Below, piece by piece: positions 1-8,488 of a DNA stretch of 63,506 nt. A program made the translations under genes and the position numbers. The stretch is taken from positions 1 through 63,506 of the forward strand of contig JAUILQ010000028.1 of the NCBI GenBank assembly GCA_030433005.1, in the 5' to 3' direction. The notes beneath the pieces were generated by a model that worked only from the letters and a program-made list of their open reading frames with translations, searched no databases and was not told where the DNA came from. Source of the stretch: Alphaproteobacteria bacterium. GTDB lineage: Bacteria > Pseudomonadota > Alphaproteobacteria > Kiloniellales > DSM-21159. Position 1 is the first letter of the stretch, and every line of letters starts with the position of its first letter.

Positions 1-774
1 GTCGTGGTCATGGCCATGCACCGCGCCGACCCGGAGCGCTACGGCGGCGCCATCAAGCGCGCCGAGGACTGGATCCTCGGCATGCAGTCGTCGAACGGCG
101 GCTGGGGCGCCTTCGACGCCGAGAACGACAAGACCTACCTGAACCACATCCCCTTCGCCGACCACGGCGCGCTGCTCGACCCGCCGACCGTCGACGTCAC
201 GGCGCGCTGCCTGTCGATGCTGGCGCAGCTCGGCTACGACCGCAGCCACCCGGTGGTCGAGCGCGGGGTCGCGTTCCTGAAGAGCGAGCAGGAGCCGGAC
301 GGCTCCTTCTACGGCCGCTGGGGCGTCAACTACATCTACGGCACCTGGTCGGCGCTCTGCGCCTTCAACGCGGTCGGCGAGGATCCCGAGGCGCCGCACG
401 TGCGCCGCGCGGTGCGCTTCCTGAAGTCCTGTCAGCGGCCCGACGGCGGCTGGGGCGAGACCTGCGCCACCTACTGGGACAACCGCAAGGGCGAGATGGC
501 CGACTCGACGCCGTCGCAGACCGCCTGGGCGCTGCTCGGCCTGATGGCCGCCGGCGAGGTCGAGAGCGAGGCCGTCGAGAAGGGCGTGGCCTACCTAGAG
601 GCGACGCCGCGCGAGGGCGCGCGCTGGCAGGAGGAGCTCTGGACCGGCATCGGCTTCCCGCGGGTCTTCTACCTGAAGTACCACGGCTACGCCGCCTACT
701 TCCCGCTGTGGGCCGTCTCGCGCTACCGCAATCTCATGCAGGGCAACTCGCGGCGCGTCGCCCACGGCATGTAG
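1..774 (+). CDS. shc: Squalene-hopene cyclase, C-terminal part (5' end outside window)
   Basis: This is the last 257 codons of squalene-hopene cyclase (HpnF), which cyclises squalene to hopene or hopanol at the inner membrane. The frame is open from base 1, so the gene starts upstream. Visible QW-type motifs of the (alpha/alpha)6 barrel are QSSNGGWGAFD, EQEPDGSFYGRWG and QRPDGGWGE. In the family, the segment at the window edge lies just after the catalytic DxDD motif, so that motif should be in the preceding bases. The C-terminal YHGYAAYFPLWAVSRY is typical of the family. It is the first gene of the hopanoid cluster and points towards hpnG, 130 bp away across an inverted repeat. Confidence 0.95.
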   Translation, partial: VVVMAMHRADPERYGGAIKRAEDWILGMQSSNGGWGAFDAENDKTYLNHIPFADHGALLDPPTVDVTARCLSMLAQLGYDRSHPVVERGVAFLKSEQEPDGSFYGRWGVNYIYGTWSALCAFNAVGEDPEAPHVRRAVRFLKSCQRPDGGWGETCATYWDNRKGEMADSTPSQTAWALLGLMAAGEVESEAVEKGVAYLEATPREGARWQEELWTGIGFPRVFYLKYHGYAAYFPLWAVSRYRNLMQGNSRRVAHGM

Positions 775-800
775 GCCGGGCCGAGATGCCCCCGCCGCCG

Positions 801-893
801 CCTTCCCCGTCATCCCCGCGCAGGCGGGGATCCAGGGTCACAGGCTGGGTGCGGGCCGCCCTGGATCCCCGCCTGCCCGGGAATGACGGAAGG
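801..893. repeat. Imperfect inverted repeat (REP-like) between shc and hpnG
   Basis: The left arm (801-837) and right arm (859-893) are near-perfect inverted copies containing CGGGGATCCAGGG and its complement, with a loop of about 21 bases. This resembles the short dispersed palindromes scattered through many proteobacterial genomes. The end of the right arm, GGAAGG, is also the start of the Shine-Dalgarno sequence of hpnG, so a folded transcript could partly mask that site. No other copy was seen in the window. Confidence 0.8.
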
Positions 894-904
894 AGCGGAC
901 GGCG

Positions 905-1606
905 ATGACCGCCCCCCCGGTCATCGGCCGGCGCCCCGTCGGCGTGCTGGTCGGGCTCGCCGCCGAGGCGCGGCTGGTGCGGCGCGCCGCCAAGGGTCTC
1001 GACCCCCAGCCCCTGGTCGCGGTCTCCGCGGCCGATCCGGCGCGCGCCGAGGCGCTGGCGCACGAGCTGGTGGCGGCCGATGCCGGTGGGCTGCTCAGCG
1101 TCGGGCTCGCGGCCGGCCTCGACCCGGCGCTGCCGCCGGGCCGGCTGCTGCTGCCCACCGAGGTGCTCGATCCCGACGGCCGCCGCTGGCCGACCGACGC
1201 CGGCTGGCGCGGCCGGGTGGATCTCGACGCCGAGCCGGGGCCGCTGGCCGGCTGCGATTCGCTGTTGAAGACGGTCGCCGACAAGGCCGCCCTGGCGCGC
1301 ACCGGCGGCGCGCTCGCCGCCGACATGGAGAGCCACCGGCTGGCGCGCGTCGCCGCGGCGGCAGGGCTGCCGTTCCTGGTGCTGCGGGCGGTCGCCGATC
1401 CGGCCGGCCTGGCGCTGCCGCCGGCGGCCTGGGACGCAGTCGATCACGAGGGGCGCAGCCGCGGCCTCGCGGTCGCCGGGCGGCTGCTGCGCGACCCGCG
1501 TCAGCTGCCGGCGCTGCTGGCCCTGGCACGCGCCGCGGGGCGCGCCGAGCGCTCGCTAGGCGGCGCGCTCGCTGTCGCCGGACGCCGGCTTCTTGTCCTT
1601 GGCTGA
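905..1606 (+). CDS. hpnG: Hopanoid-associated phosphorylase HpnG (adenosylhopane nucleosidase)
   Basis: This 233-residue protein is a nucleoside-phosphorylase-fold enzyme. In the known pathway HpnG removes adenine from adenosylhopane to give ribosylhopane, after HpnH has made adenosylhopane. The sequence shows an N-terminal GVLVGLAAEARL segment, a central LLSVGLAAGLDP glycine-rich phosphate/ribose segment and the AADMES motif characteristic of MTA/SAH nucleosidase-type phosphorylases. A strong GGAAGGAG site precedes the ATG. Its 3' end overlaps the convergent hpnH 3' end by 51 bp, so both stops lie inside the other gene. Assignment rests on motif plus position beside shc and hpnH. Confidence 0.88.
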   Translation: MTAPPVIGRRPVGVLVGLAAEARLVRRAAKGLDPQPLVAVSAADPARAEALAHELVAADAGGLLSVGLAAGLDPALPPGRLLLPTEVLDPDGRRWPTDAGWRGRVDLDAEPGPLAGCDSLLKTVADKAALARTGGALAADMESHRLARVAAAAGLPFLVLRAVADPAGLALPPAAWDAVDHEGRSRGLAVAGRLLRDPRQLPALLALARAAGRAERSLGGALAVAGRRLLVLG

Positions 1607-2734
1607 CTTCGCGCCCTTGGCGTCGGCCGGCTGCTCCTGCACCGCCTGGCTGACCAGGCCGTCGAAGACGTACTCGGCCTTGCGCTGGCCCTCGAGCGGG
1701 ATGTCCGGCGCGAAGCCGCCCTTGGTGCGCACGCCGCGCAGCTCGACCCAGAGCGCCTTCAGCGGGTTGCCGATGGTGTCGTTGACCGCGGTCGGCTCGT
1801 AGCCGCAGTGGACCATGCAGTCGGCGCACTTCTCGTAGTTGCCGGTGCCGTAGGTCTCCCACTCGGTCTCTTCCATCAGCGCCTTGAAGCTCGGCGCGTA
1901 GCCCTCGTTGAGCAGGTAGCAGGGCCGCTGCCAGCCGAAGACGTTGCGCGTCGGGTTGCCCCAGGGCGTGCACTTGTAGTTCTGGTTGCCGGCCAGGAAG
2001 TCGAGGAACAGCGTCGACTGGCTGAACTTCCACTTCTTGCCCTTGCCGCGCGAGAAGACGTCGCGGAACAGCTGCTTCGACTTGCGCCGGGTCAGGAAGT
2101 GCTCCTGGTCGGGCGCCCGCTCGTAGGCGTAGCCCGGCGAGACGGTGATGCCCTCGACGTCGAGTTCGTCGGTCACGTAGTCGAAGAACTCGGCGACCCG
2201 GTCGGGATCCAGGCCGTCGAACAGCGTGGCGTTGACGTTGACCCGGAAGCCCTTGGAGCGGGCCAGCTTGATCGCCTTGATCGCGCGGTCGAAGACGCCC
2301 TGCTGGTTGACCGCCTTGTCGTGCTCGTCCTTGAGGCCGTCGAGATGCACCGAGAAGGTCAGGTAGGTCGAGGGCTCGAAGAGATGCAGCTTCTTCTCGA
2401 GCAGCAGCGCGTTGGTGCAGAGGTAGACGAACTTCTTGCGCTTGGTCAGCTCGGCGACGATCTCGCCGATCTCCTTGTGCAGCAGCGGCTCGCCACCGGG
2501 GATCGAGACGATCGGCGCGCCGCACTCCTCGGCCGCCTCGACGCATTCCTCGACCGACAGCCGGCGGTTCAGGATCGCGTCGGGATAGTCGATCTTGCCG
2601 CAGCCCGGGCACGCCAGGTTGCAGCGGAACAGCGGCTCGAGCATCAGCACGAGCGGGTAGCGCTTCGTGCCGGTCAGCCGCTGCTTGAGGATGTAGGCGC
2701 CGACGCGGATCTGCTGCTCAACGGGTACGGCCAC
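1556..2734 (-). CDS. hpnH: Radical SAM adenosylhopane synthase HpnH
   Basis: HpnH joins a 5'-deoxyadenosyl group to a C30 hopanoid to make adenosylhopane, the first step of side-chain extension. The 392-residue protein carries the radical SAM cluster motif CNLACPGC (Cys38, Cys42, Cys45) followed by a GGEP SAM-binding motif, and a second Cys group (CADCMVHC) near the C-terminus. Length and motifs match the family. The start is a GTG chosen because GGAAGGA lies 7 nt upstream. The C-terminal tail is Lys/Ala-rich and overlaps hpnG on the opposite strand. Separated from hpnL by about 190 bp, it probably has its own promoter. Confidence 0.95.
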   Translation of the reverse strand: MAVPVEQQIRVGAYILKQRLTGTKRYPLVLMLEPLFRCNLACPGCGKIDYPDAILNRRLSVEECVEAAEECGAPIVSIPGGEPLLHKEIGEIVAELTKRKKFVYLCTNALLLEKKLHLFEPSTYLTFSVHLDGLKDEHDKAVNQQGVFDRAIKAIKLARSKGFRVNVNATLFDGLDPDRVAEFFDYVTDELDVEGITVSPGYAYERAPDQEHFLTRRKSKQLFRDVFSRGKGKKWKFSQSTLFLDFLAGNQNYKCTPWGNPTRNVFGWQRPCYLLNEGYAPSFKALMEETEWETYGTGNYEKCADCMVHCGYEPTAVNDTIGNPLKALWVELRGVRTKGGFAPDIPLEGQRKAEYVFDGLVSQAVQEQPADAKGAKSAKDKKPASGDSERAA

Positions 2735-2925
2735 TGGTCATTCCTTCCCGGGCTTCTTCGGCAAGCCCTTGTCGAGTCATGGCAGTTTCCTACCAGAAAG
2801 CGGCAGCCAGGTTAATACCGCACTGCACAATGGAAAACCGGGCGGAAAGCCCGAGTGCCCTGCCAGGATGATACCTGAGGCGCGCGGCGGGCGGCGTCAA
2901 GCGTCGACTGGCCGGCCGCCTCGAG

Positions 2926-3948
2926 TCACGCCTTGCGGGACAGGAAGCGCCGGCCTTCCAGCCATTGCAGCGCGAGCAGCGCCGGCAGGCCCAGCAGCAG
3001 GTCGCGGCCGCGCTTGACCAGCGAGACCGTCAGGCCGAGCTGCGCCGAGAGGCCGAGCGCGACCGCGCCGCCGGCGAAGCCGCCCTCCTGCAGGCCGAGC
3101 GCGCCGGGCACCGCGAAGCCGGCGGACTTGGCGGCCTGCCCCAGGCTCTCCAGCACGAAGCCCTCGAGCAGGCCGCCGGCGGTGCCGGCGTCTGCGGCCA
3201 GCGCCAGGATCAGCCAGACCTGCAGCGTGCCCAGCAGCCAGCCGGCCAGGCGCCAGGCGCAGCAGGCGAGAAAGGCGCGGCGGTCGCCGTAGAGCGCCTG
3301 CAGCGCGGCGTCGAGCGCCGCCGCGCCGCCGGTCAGCTCGCGCCAGCGCCGCCCGCCCGACAGGCCCTCCAGGCGCCGGGCCAGGGCCAGGAAGAGACCG
3401 CGCCGCTGGCCGCGCCAGAACGCCCAGACGGCGCCGGCCAGCACCGCCAGGCCGAGCGCCAGCCAGGGCAGCGCCTGCGCCTCGCCGGGCGCGGCCAGCA
3501 GGGCGAGGACCAGCAGGCCGGCGGCGGCGAACAGGATCTGGGTGACGATGCCGGCGGTCAGCGTGGCGATCACCGCGGCGCCGGCCTCCGCGCCGGCGAC
3601 GCCGTCGCGCGTCAGCAGCCGTGCGCGCACCAGCTCGCCGCCGATCTGGGCGACCGGCAGCAGGCTGTTGACGGCATCGCCGATCCACCAGAGCCGCAGC
3701 AGGCGCAGCGCGCTTGGCGGCCCCCCGGGCGACCCCCCGGGCGTTCGGGCGAGCAGCGGGCGCAGGCTGAGCGCGTTGACCTGCATGACCAGCAGGTGCA
3801 GGGCCGCGACCCCGAGCAGGCCCCAGCCGACCGCGGCCAGGCTGTCGAGCAGCGCCGCGCCGCCGGACCAGGCGATCAAGCCGGCCGTCGCCAGCAGCCC
3901 GAGGCCGAGCGCCAGCAGCGTGACCAGGCGGCGGCGGCCGGGGCTCAC
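2926..3948 (-). CDS. hpnL: Hopanoid-associated integral membrane protein HpnL
   Basis: This 340-residue membrane protein belongs to the LPG synthase transmembrane-domain (flippase-like, UPF0104) superfamily. In hopanoid clusters this member is called HpnL; its exact role is unsettled, and transport or flipping of hopanoid or lipid is inferred. Multiple hydrophobic helices are visible, beginning with LVTLLALGLGLLATAGLIAW near residue 8. The conserved segment WWIGDAVNSLLPVAQIGGE is present around residues 88-106. It starts at GTG 19 nt after the hpnA stop, so it is almost certainly cotranscribed with hpnN and hpnA. The short C-terminus ends in LEGRRFLSRKA. Confidence 0.85.
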   Translation of the reverse strand: MSPGRRRLVTLLALGLGLLATAGLIAWSGGAALLDSLAAVGWGLLGVAALHLLVMQVNALSLRPLLARTPGGSPGGPPSALRLLRLWWIGDAVNSLLPVAQIGGELVRARLLTRDGVAGAEAGAAVIATLTAGIVTQILFAAAGLLVLALLAAPGEAQALPWLALGLAVLAGAVWAFWRGQRRGLFLALARRLEGLSGGRRWRELTGGAAALDAALQALYGDRRAFLACCAWRLAGWLLGTLQVWLILALAADAGTAGGLLEGFVLESLGQAAKSAGFAVPGALGLQEGGFAGGAVALGLSAQLGLTVSLVKRGRDLLLGLPALLALQWLEGRRFLSRKA

Positions 3949-3967
3949 GGCGCGGCGCCCATCGGAC

Positions 3968-4957
3968 TCAGCCGAGGTAGCCGTGGTCGCGGAACCAGGC
4001 CACGGCGTCCTCGATCGCCGCCGCTCCGGGGCGGTGGCGGTAGCCGAGCGCCGCCTCGGCCTTGGCCGAGGAGAACCACATGCGCTTGCGCGCCATGCGC
4101 AGACCGTCGACCGTGGCGAAGGGCTCGCGGCCGCTGCGCCGCGCCCAGCCCTCGGCCAGCCAGGCGAAGGGCAGGATCAGCCCGTGCGGCAGGCGCGCGC
4201 GGGGCGGGCCCTTGCCGGCGCAGCGCGCGGCCAGGGCGACGATGTCGAACAGCGTCATGTTCTCGCCGCCGAGCAGGTAGCGCTGGCCGACCGTCCCCGT
4301 CTCGAAGGCCAGCAGGTGGCCCTCGGCGACGTCGTCGACGTGGACGACGTTGAGGCCGGTGTCGACGACCGCCGGCATGCGCCCGCGCGCCGCCTCGACG
4401 ACCACCCGCCCGGTCGGCGTCGGGCGCACGTCCCGCGGACCGATCGGCGTCGAGGGATTGACCACGACGCAGGCCAGGCCCTGCTCGTCGACCATCCGAC
4501 GGACCGCTTCCTCGGCCAGGAACTTGGACTGCTTGTAGGTGCCGATCATGTCGCCGATCGCCGAGGGCGTCGCCTCGTCGGCGGGGTGCCCGTCGGGGTC
4601 GAGGCCGAGCACGGCGACGCTGGAGGTGTAGACGATGCGCTTCACCCCGGCCTCGGCGGCGGCGGTCATCAGGTTGACCGTGCCCTGGACGTTGGCCGCC
4701 AGCATCGCCTGGGGGTCGGGAATCCACAGGCGGTAGTCGGCGGCGACGTGGAACAGCGCCTCGCAGCCGGCGACCGCGCGCGCCAGCGAGGCCGGGTCGG
4801 TGAGGTCGCCGATCACGCGCTCGACCGGCAGGCCCTCGAGGTTGCGCGGGTCGCTGCTGGCCCGCGTCATGACCCGAACGGCCGCGTCCTCGGCCAGCAG
4901 GCGGCGGACGACCGCCGCGCCGACGAAGCCGCTGGCGCCGGTGACCAGCACCGTCAC
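3968..4957 (-). CDS. hpnA: Hopanoid-associated sugar epimerase HpnA
   Basis: This 329-residue NAD-dependent epimerase/dehydratase has the Rossmann motif TGASGFVG at residues 6-13, a YTSSVAVLG segment and the catalytic YKQSK (Tyr-x-x-x-Lys). HpnA is a conserved member of hopanoid clusters; the substrate is not firmly known. The start is a GTG that overlaps the hpnN stop in a GTGA arrangement, which indicates translational coupling. The open frame extends far upstream of this point without resembling an epimerase, so the GTG at 4957 was chosen on homology and coupling. It is followed closely by hpnL. Confidence 0.92.
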   Translation of the reverse strand: MTVLVTGASGFVGAAVVRRLLAEDAAVRVMTRASSDPRNLEGLPVERVIGDLTDPASLARAVAGCEALFHVAADYRLWIPDPQAMLAANVQGTVNLMTAAAEAGVKRIVYTSSVAVLGLDPDGHPADEATPSAIGDMIGTYKQSKFLAEEAVRRMVDEQGLACVVVNPSTPIGPRDVRPTPTGRVVVEAARGRMPAVVDTGLNVVHVDDVAEGHLLAFETGTVGQRYLLGGENMTLFDIVALAARCAGKGPPRARLPHGLILPFAWLAEGWARRSGREPFATVDGLRMARKRMWFSSAKAEAALGYRHRPGAAAIEDAVAWFRDHGYLG

Positions 4958-7584
4958 GTCCGGCCCTCCGTCGCGGGGCGCGGGCGCAGCCAGGCCATCA
5001 GGGCCGGGAGCACGATCAGCGTCGAGAACAGCAGCGCGACGATCGAGACGGTCAGCAGCTGGCCCATCGAGGTCATGCCGCGGTGGCCCGACAGCGCCAG
5101 GCTGCCGAAGGAGGCGAGGGTGGTCAGCGCGCTGAACAGCACGGCGCGCGGCGTCGAGCTCTCCATCACCGTCTGGTCCGTGCCCTCCTCGCGGCGGCGC
5201 AGCACCAGGTGGATGCCGGCCGAGACGCCGAGGCCGAGCAGCAGCGGCAGCACGATGACGTTGGCGAAGTTGAAGGAAAGGCCGAGCAGCACCGAGGCGC
5301 CGGCGGTCAGCAGCGCGGCGAGCAGCAGCGGCGCCAGGACCAGCAGCGTGTCGTCGAGGCGCCGCAGCACGGCCAGCAGGATCACCACGATCGCGGCGAG
5401 CGCGATTAGCGAGGCGCCGACGAAGGCCTCGACCACGGCGCGGCTCGCCTGGGTGACGATGACCGGCGTGCCGGTGGCGTCCGGCGCGACCGCCAGCACG
5501 GCGTCCGCGAAGCGGATCAGGTCGTCGTTGTCGAGGATCTGCTCGGCCGAGAAGGCCTGGACCCGGGCCCGCCCGTCCTCGGCGATCCACTGGCTGCGCA
5601 GCGCCTCGGGCACGTCCTCCAGGCCGACCGGCCGCGCTTCGAGGGCGCTGCCGAGATGGTCGATCAGGCCGGGGAAGCCGGCGAAGACCCGCTGCTCGAA
5701 GGTCTCCAGCGCTTCGGGAGCGGACAGGCCGGCCAGCGCCGTCCGGAGCCGGGCTGCCGCCTCGGCCAGTTCGCCGCCTTGCGTCGAGGCGGTCTCGCCG
5801 AGTCGGTCGAGCAGGCGGTCGACGGCGGCGCGGCGCTCGGCGGCGCCCGGCGGCGGCTCGGGGAAGCTCAGGAAGACCGGGCCGAGGAAGCTGGCCATGG
5901 CGTCGACCACCGCCAGCTTGGCGTCCTGGTCCTCGGGCACGAAGCTGCGCAGGGTCAGCACCCGCCCGACCGCCGGCAGCGCGCGCAGCGTCTCGGCGGC
6001 CTCGGCGGCTGCCGCGAGGTCGGGGCGCAGCAGGTCGAGGGTGTAGACGTTGTTGTTCGGCTCGGCTGCCAGCTCCTGGAAGGTCGCGACCGACTCCGAG
6101 GCGGGGTCCTTCAGGTTGATCGGATTGAAGTCGAAGGTCAGGGCCGGCAGCAGGGCGGCGCAGCCGAGCCCGAGCGCCAGCGCGAGCAGGCAGACGGCAC
6201 GGCGATGGCGCGCGATCAGCCGGTTGGCGCCGGCGCCGAGGCGGCGGCTGCGCGGCAGGCTCGCCCGCGACTTCAGCAGGGCCAGGGCGGCGGGCAGCAC
6301 GGTGAAGCTGGCGACCAGGGCGCAGGCCATGCCGGCCGCCGAGATCAGGCCGAGCTGCGCCATGCCCTCGTAGTGCGTCGGCAGGAACGACAGAAAGCCG
6401 GCCGAGGCGGACACGGCGCTCAGGGTCAGCGCCCCGGCGATCGCCGCGCCGGTCGCCGCCAGCGCCTGGCGGCGCGTCTTGCCGCTGCCCGCCTCCTCCA
6501 GGTAGCGCAGACAGAAGTGGATGCCGAAGTCGATGCCGAGGCCGATGAACAGCACCGCGAAGGCGACCGACAGCAGGTTGAGGTAGCCGACCAGCACCAG
6601 CGCCAGCCCGGCCGTCCAGATCAGCCCGACCAGCAGGGTCAGGACCGCCGCGCCGACCAGCTTGGGCGTGCGCAGCCCGAGGAACAGCAGCAGCGTGACG
6701 CCGACCAGCGACAGGATGCCCGCGGTCTTGCCGCCGATCTCGACGCTGTCCAGCTCCTCCTGGTCGAGCGCCGGGGCGCCGGTCAGGCGCAGCCGCTCGA
6801 TGCCGGCCTCGTCGACCAGCGCGCGCTCCTGCTCGCGCAGGAAGGCGATCGCCGGGCCGGCCGGCTTCAGCCCGCCGAAGTTGCGCAGCGGCTGGGCGAG
6901 CACGAACTGTCGGGTCGAGCCGGCGACGACGCCGGTCTCGCCGCCGACCACCAGCGAACGCCAGGACAGCCATTCCGCCCGGCCTGCGGCCTGGGCCTCG
7001 GCGATTCCGGCCAGGCCGTTCAGCACCGGCACCAGGGAGGCCTCGGGGCTGCCCCCGGCCTCGCGCCCCTGTTCGCCCAGCGCCAGGTCGAGCACCTCGG
7101 CGAGGCCGCGCAGGCTCGGATCCGCGGTCAGCGAGCCGAGCAGCGGCGCCGCCTCGGCGAGGCGGTCGGCGAGCGACTGCAGCTCGCTCTCCGAGAGGAA
7201 CAGCAGCCCGTTCTGCCTGAGGTAGGGCAGGCCGCTCGGCCAGATCACGCGCGAGAACAGGTCCGGGCGGCCGCGCATGCGCTCGACCAGAGTCGCGGCC
7301 GCGCCTTCGGCCTGCTCGACGGTGTCGCCGTCGATCACCGCGACCAGCAGCCCGGCCAGCTCCGGGAAGGCGGCCTTGAAGGCGATGTCGTTCTGGCGGA
7401 ACGGCACCTCGGCCGAGATCATGTCCTCTGTCGAGGTGTCGATGCCGAGGTGGGAGACCACCGCCCAGAGCGTCAGCAGGGTGACCAGCAGCGCGGCCAG
7501 CAGAACCGTCAGGGGCCGGCGCGCCGCGACGTCGACGCAGCCGCTTCCGAGGCGGGCGAGGCCGGACCTTGCTGTCGGGATCAC
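4954..7584 (-). CDS. hpnN: Hopanoid RND-type transporter HpnN
   Basis: HpnN is an MMPL/RND-superfamily inner-membrane exporter that in other bacteria moves hopanoids to the outer membrane. The 876-residue protein shows the RND plan: one N-terminal helix (LTVLLAALLVTLLTLWAVV), a large periplasmic domain, a helical bundle containing GIDFGIHFCLRYLEEAGSG, then a second periplasmic domain and a second bundle with GLGVSAGIHLVLRRREEG. The start was set at GTG 7584 because upstream codons encode an Arg/Pro-rich stretch unlike the family; the Shine-Dalgarno site is weak, so this is uncertain by some codons. It is the first gene of hpnN-hpnA-hpnL, divergent from hpnM. Confidence 0.93.
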   Translation of the reverse strand: MIPTARSGLARLGSGCVDVAARRPLTVLLAALLVTLLTLWAVVSHLGIDTSTEDMISAEVPFRQNDIAFKAAFPELAGLLVAVIDGDTVEQAEGAAATLVERMRGRPDLFSRVIWPSGLPYLRQNGLLFLSESELQSLADRLAEAAPLLGSLTADPSLRGLAEVLDLALGEQGREAGGSPEASLVPVLNGLAGIAEAQAAGRAEWLSWRSLVVGGETGVVAGSTRQFVLAQPLRNFGGLKPAGPAIAFLREQERALVDEAGIERLRLTGAPALDQEELDSVEIGGKTAGILSLVGVTLLLFLGLRTPKLVGAAVLTLLVGLIWTAGLALVLVGYLNLLSVAFAVLFIGLGIDFGIHFCLRYLEEAGSGKTRRQALAATGAAIAGALTLSAVSASAGFLSFLPTHYEGMAQLGLISAAGMACALVASFTVLPAALALLKSRASLPRSRRLGAGANRLIARHRRAVCLLALALGLGCAALLPALTFDFNPINLKDPASESVATFQELAAEPNNNVYTLDLLRPDLAAAAEAAETLRALPAVGRVLTLRSFVPEDQDAKLAVVDAMASFLGPVFLSFPEPPPGAAERRAAVDRLLDRLGETASTQGGELAEAAARLRTALAGLSAPEALETFEQRVFAGFPGLIDHLGSALEARPVGLEDVPEALRSQWIAEDGRARVQAFSAEQILDNDDLIRFADAVLAVAPDATGTPVIVTQASRAVVEAFVGASLIALAAIVVILLAVLRRLDDTLLVLAPLLLAALLTAGASVLLGLSFNFANVIVLPLLLGLGVSAGIHLVLRRREEGTDQTVMESSTPRAVLFSALTTLASFGSLALSGHRGMTSMGQLLTVSIVALLFSTLIVLPALMAWLRPRPATEGRT

Positions 7585-7726
7585 GGGTCTTTCTCTTGCT
7601 TTCTGCGCGGGCGGGGACACATTAGCGCGCGCCGGCGGGCCGGAACGCGAGGTCCGGCGCCGGCGGCGGCCGGGAACCGCCGGCCGCCGGCCCTTGTTCT
7701 GACAAAGAGCCGGGGCCGAGTCACCT

Positions 7727-7753
7727 GGGAAACGTCCGGTGGGAAACGTCCGG
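7727..7753. repeat. Tandem 14-bp repeat in the hpnN/hpnM divergent region
   Basis: Two head-to-tail copies of GGGAAACGTCCGGT (the second lacking the last base) lie 43 bp upstream of hpnM. They sit in the 211-bp divergent region that must contain the promoters of both hpnN and hpnM. A role as a protein-binding site is possible but only inferred; a chance duplication is equally compatible. Confidence 0.5.
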
Positions 7754-7795
7754 GCGCCCCGGCGCCGTCCGCCAGAAGCCCCGAAAGGTAGTCCG

Positions 7796-8458
7796 ATGCC
7801 CCTTTCCCGCCGCCGTTCCCTGACCGCCGCCCTGGCCGCAGCCGCCCTGGCGCTCGGCGCCGCCGCGCTGCCGGCCGCGCAGGCCCCCGCCGCCGAGCAG
7901 GCGGCGACCGACGTCGCCGCCCCGGCGCCGGCCGAGCAGGTGGAGAAGGTCGACGCCGCGCTGCTCGAGGTCATGAAGCAGGCCGAGAGCCTCGGCTTCG
8001 AGGGTCGCTACGCGCTGCTCGAGCCGGTGCTGAGCGAGACCTTCGACTTCGCCTACATGGCGCAGATCGCGGTGGGTCGCCACTGGCAGGAGCTCGACGA
8101 GGGCCAGCGCCAGGCCCTGGTCGAGGCCTTCAGCGAGATGAGCGCGGCGACCTTCGCCGCGCGCTTCAGCGGCTATTCGGGCGAGCGCTTCGAGATCGGC
8201 GCGACCCGCGACGGTCCGCGCGGCTCCAAGCTGGTCGCCAACAAGCTGGTCAAGGGCGACGGCGAGGCCGTGCCGATCAATTTCCTGCTGCGCGAGACCG
8301 ACGAGGGCTGGCGCATCGTCGACATCCTGCTCGACGCCAAATACAGCGAGCTGGCGACCAAGCGCTCCGAGTACATCTCCGTGGTCGACAACCAGGGCTT
8401 CGAGCGCCTGCTCGAGATCCTCGACGGAAAGATCGCCGAGCTGCGCGCCCAGGGCTGA
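7796..8458 (+). CDS. hpnM: Hopanoid-associated periplasmic protein HpnM (MlaC/Ttg2D family)
   Basis: This 220-residue protein belongs to the MlaC/toluene-tolerance family of periplasmic lipid carriers; HpnM is the member associated with hopanoid clusters and likely works with HpnN. The N-terminus is a signal peptide beginning MPLSRRRSLTAAL, whose SRRRSL resembles a twin-arginine motif, followed by an Ala-rich hydrophobic core and a likely AxA cleavage site. The mature region contains FDFAYMAQIAVGRHW and the family-type GWRIVDILLD segment. An AAAGGT site precedes the chosen ATG; an in-frame upstream ATG at 7739 would add 19 residues ahead of the signal peptide and was rejected. Confidence 0.9.
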   Translation: MPLSRRRSLTAALAAAALALGAAALPAAQAPAAEQAATDVAAPAPAEQVEKVDAALLEVMKQAESLGFEGRYALLEPVLSETFDFAYMAQIAVGRHWQELDEGQRQALVEAFSEMSAATFAARFSGYSGERFEIGATRDGPRGSKLVANKLVKGDGEAVPINFLLRETDEGWRIVDILLDAKYSELATKRSEYISVVDNQGFERLLEILDGKIAELRAQG

Positions 8459-8488
8459 TCCCGGAGCTGACTCCCGGCCGGCCGGGCT

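Noticed and set aside
7585..7974. N-terminal extension of hpnN
   Set aside because: Upstream codons encode an Arg/Pro/Ala-rich stretch and overlap the hpnM start on the other strand; the first membrane helix follows closely after the GTG at 7584.
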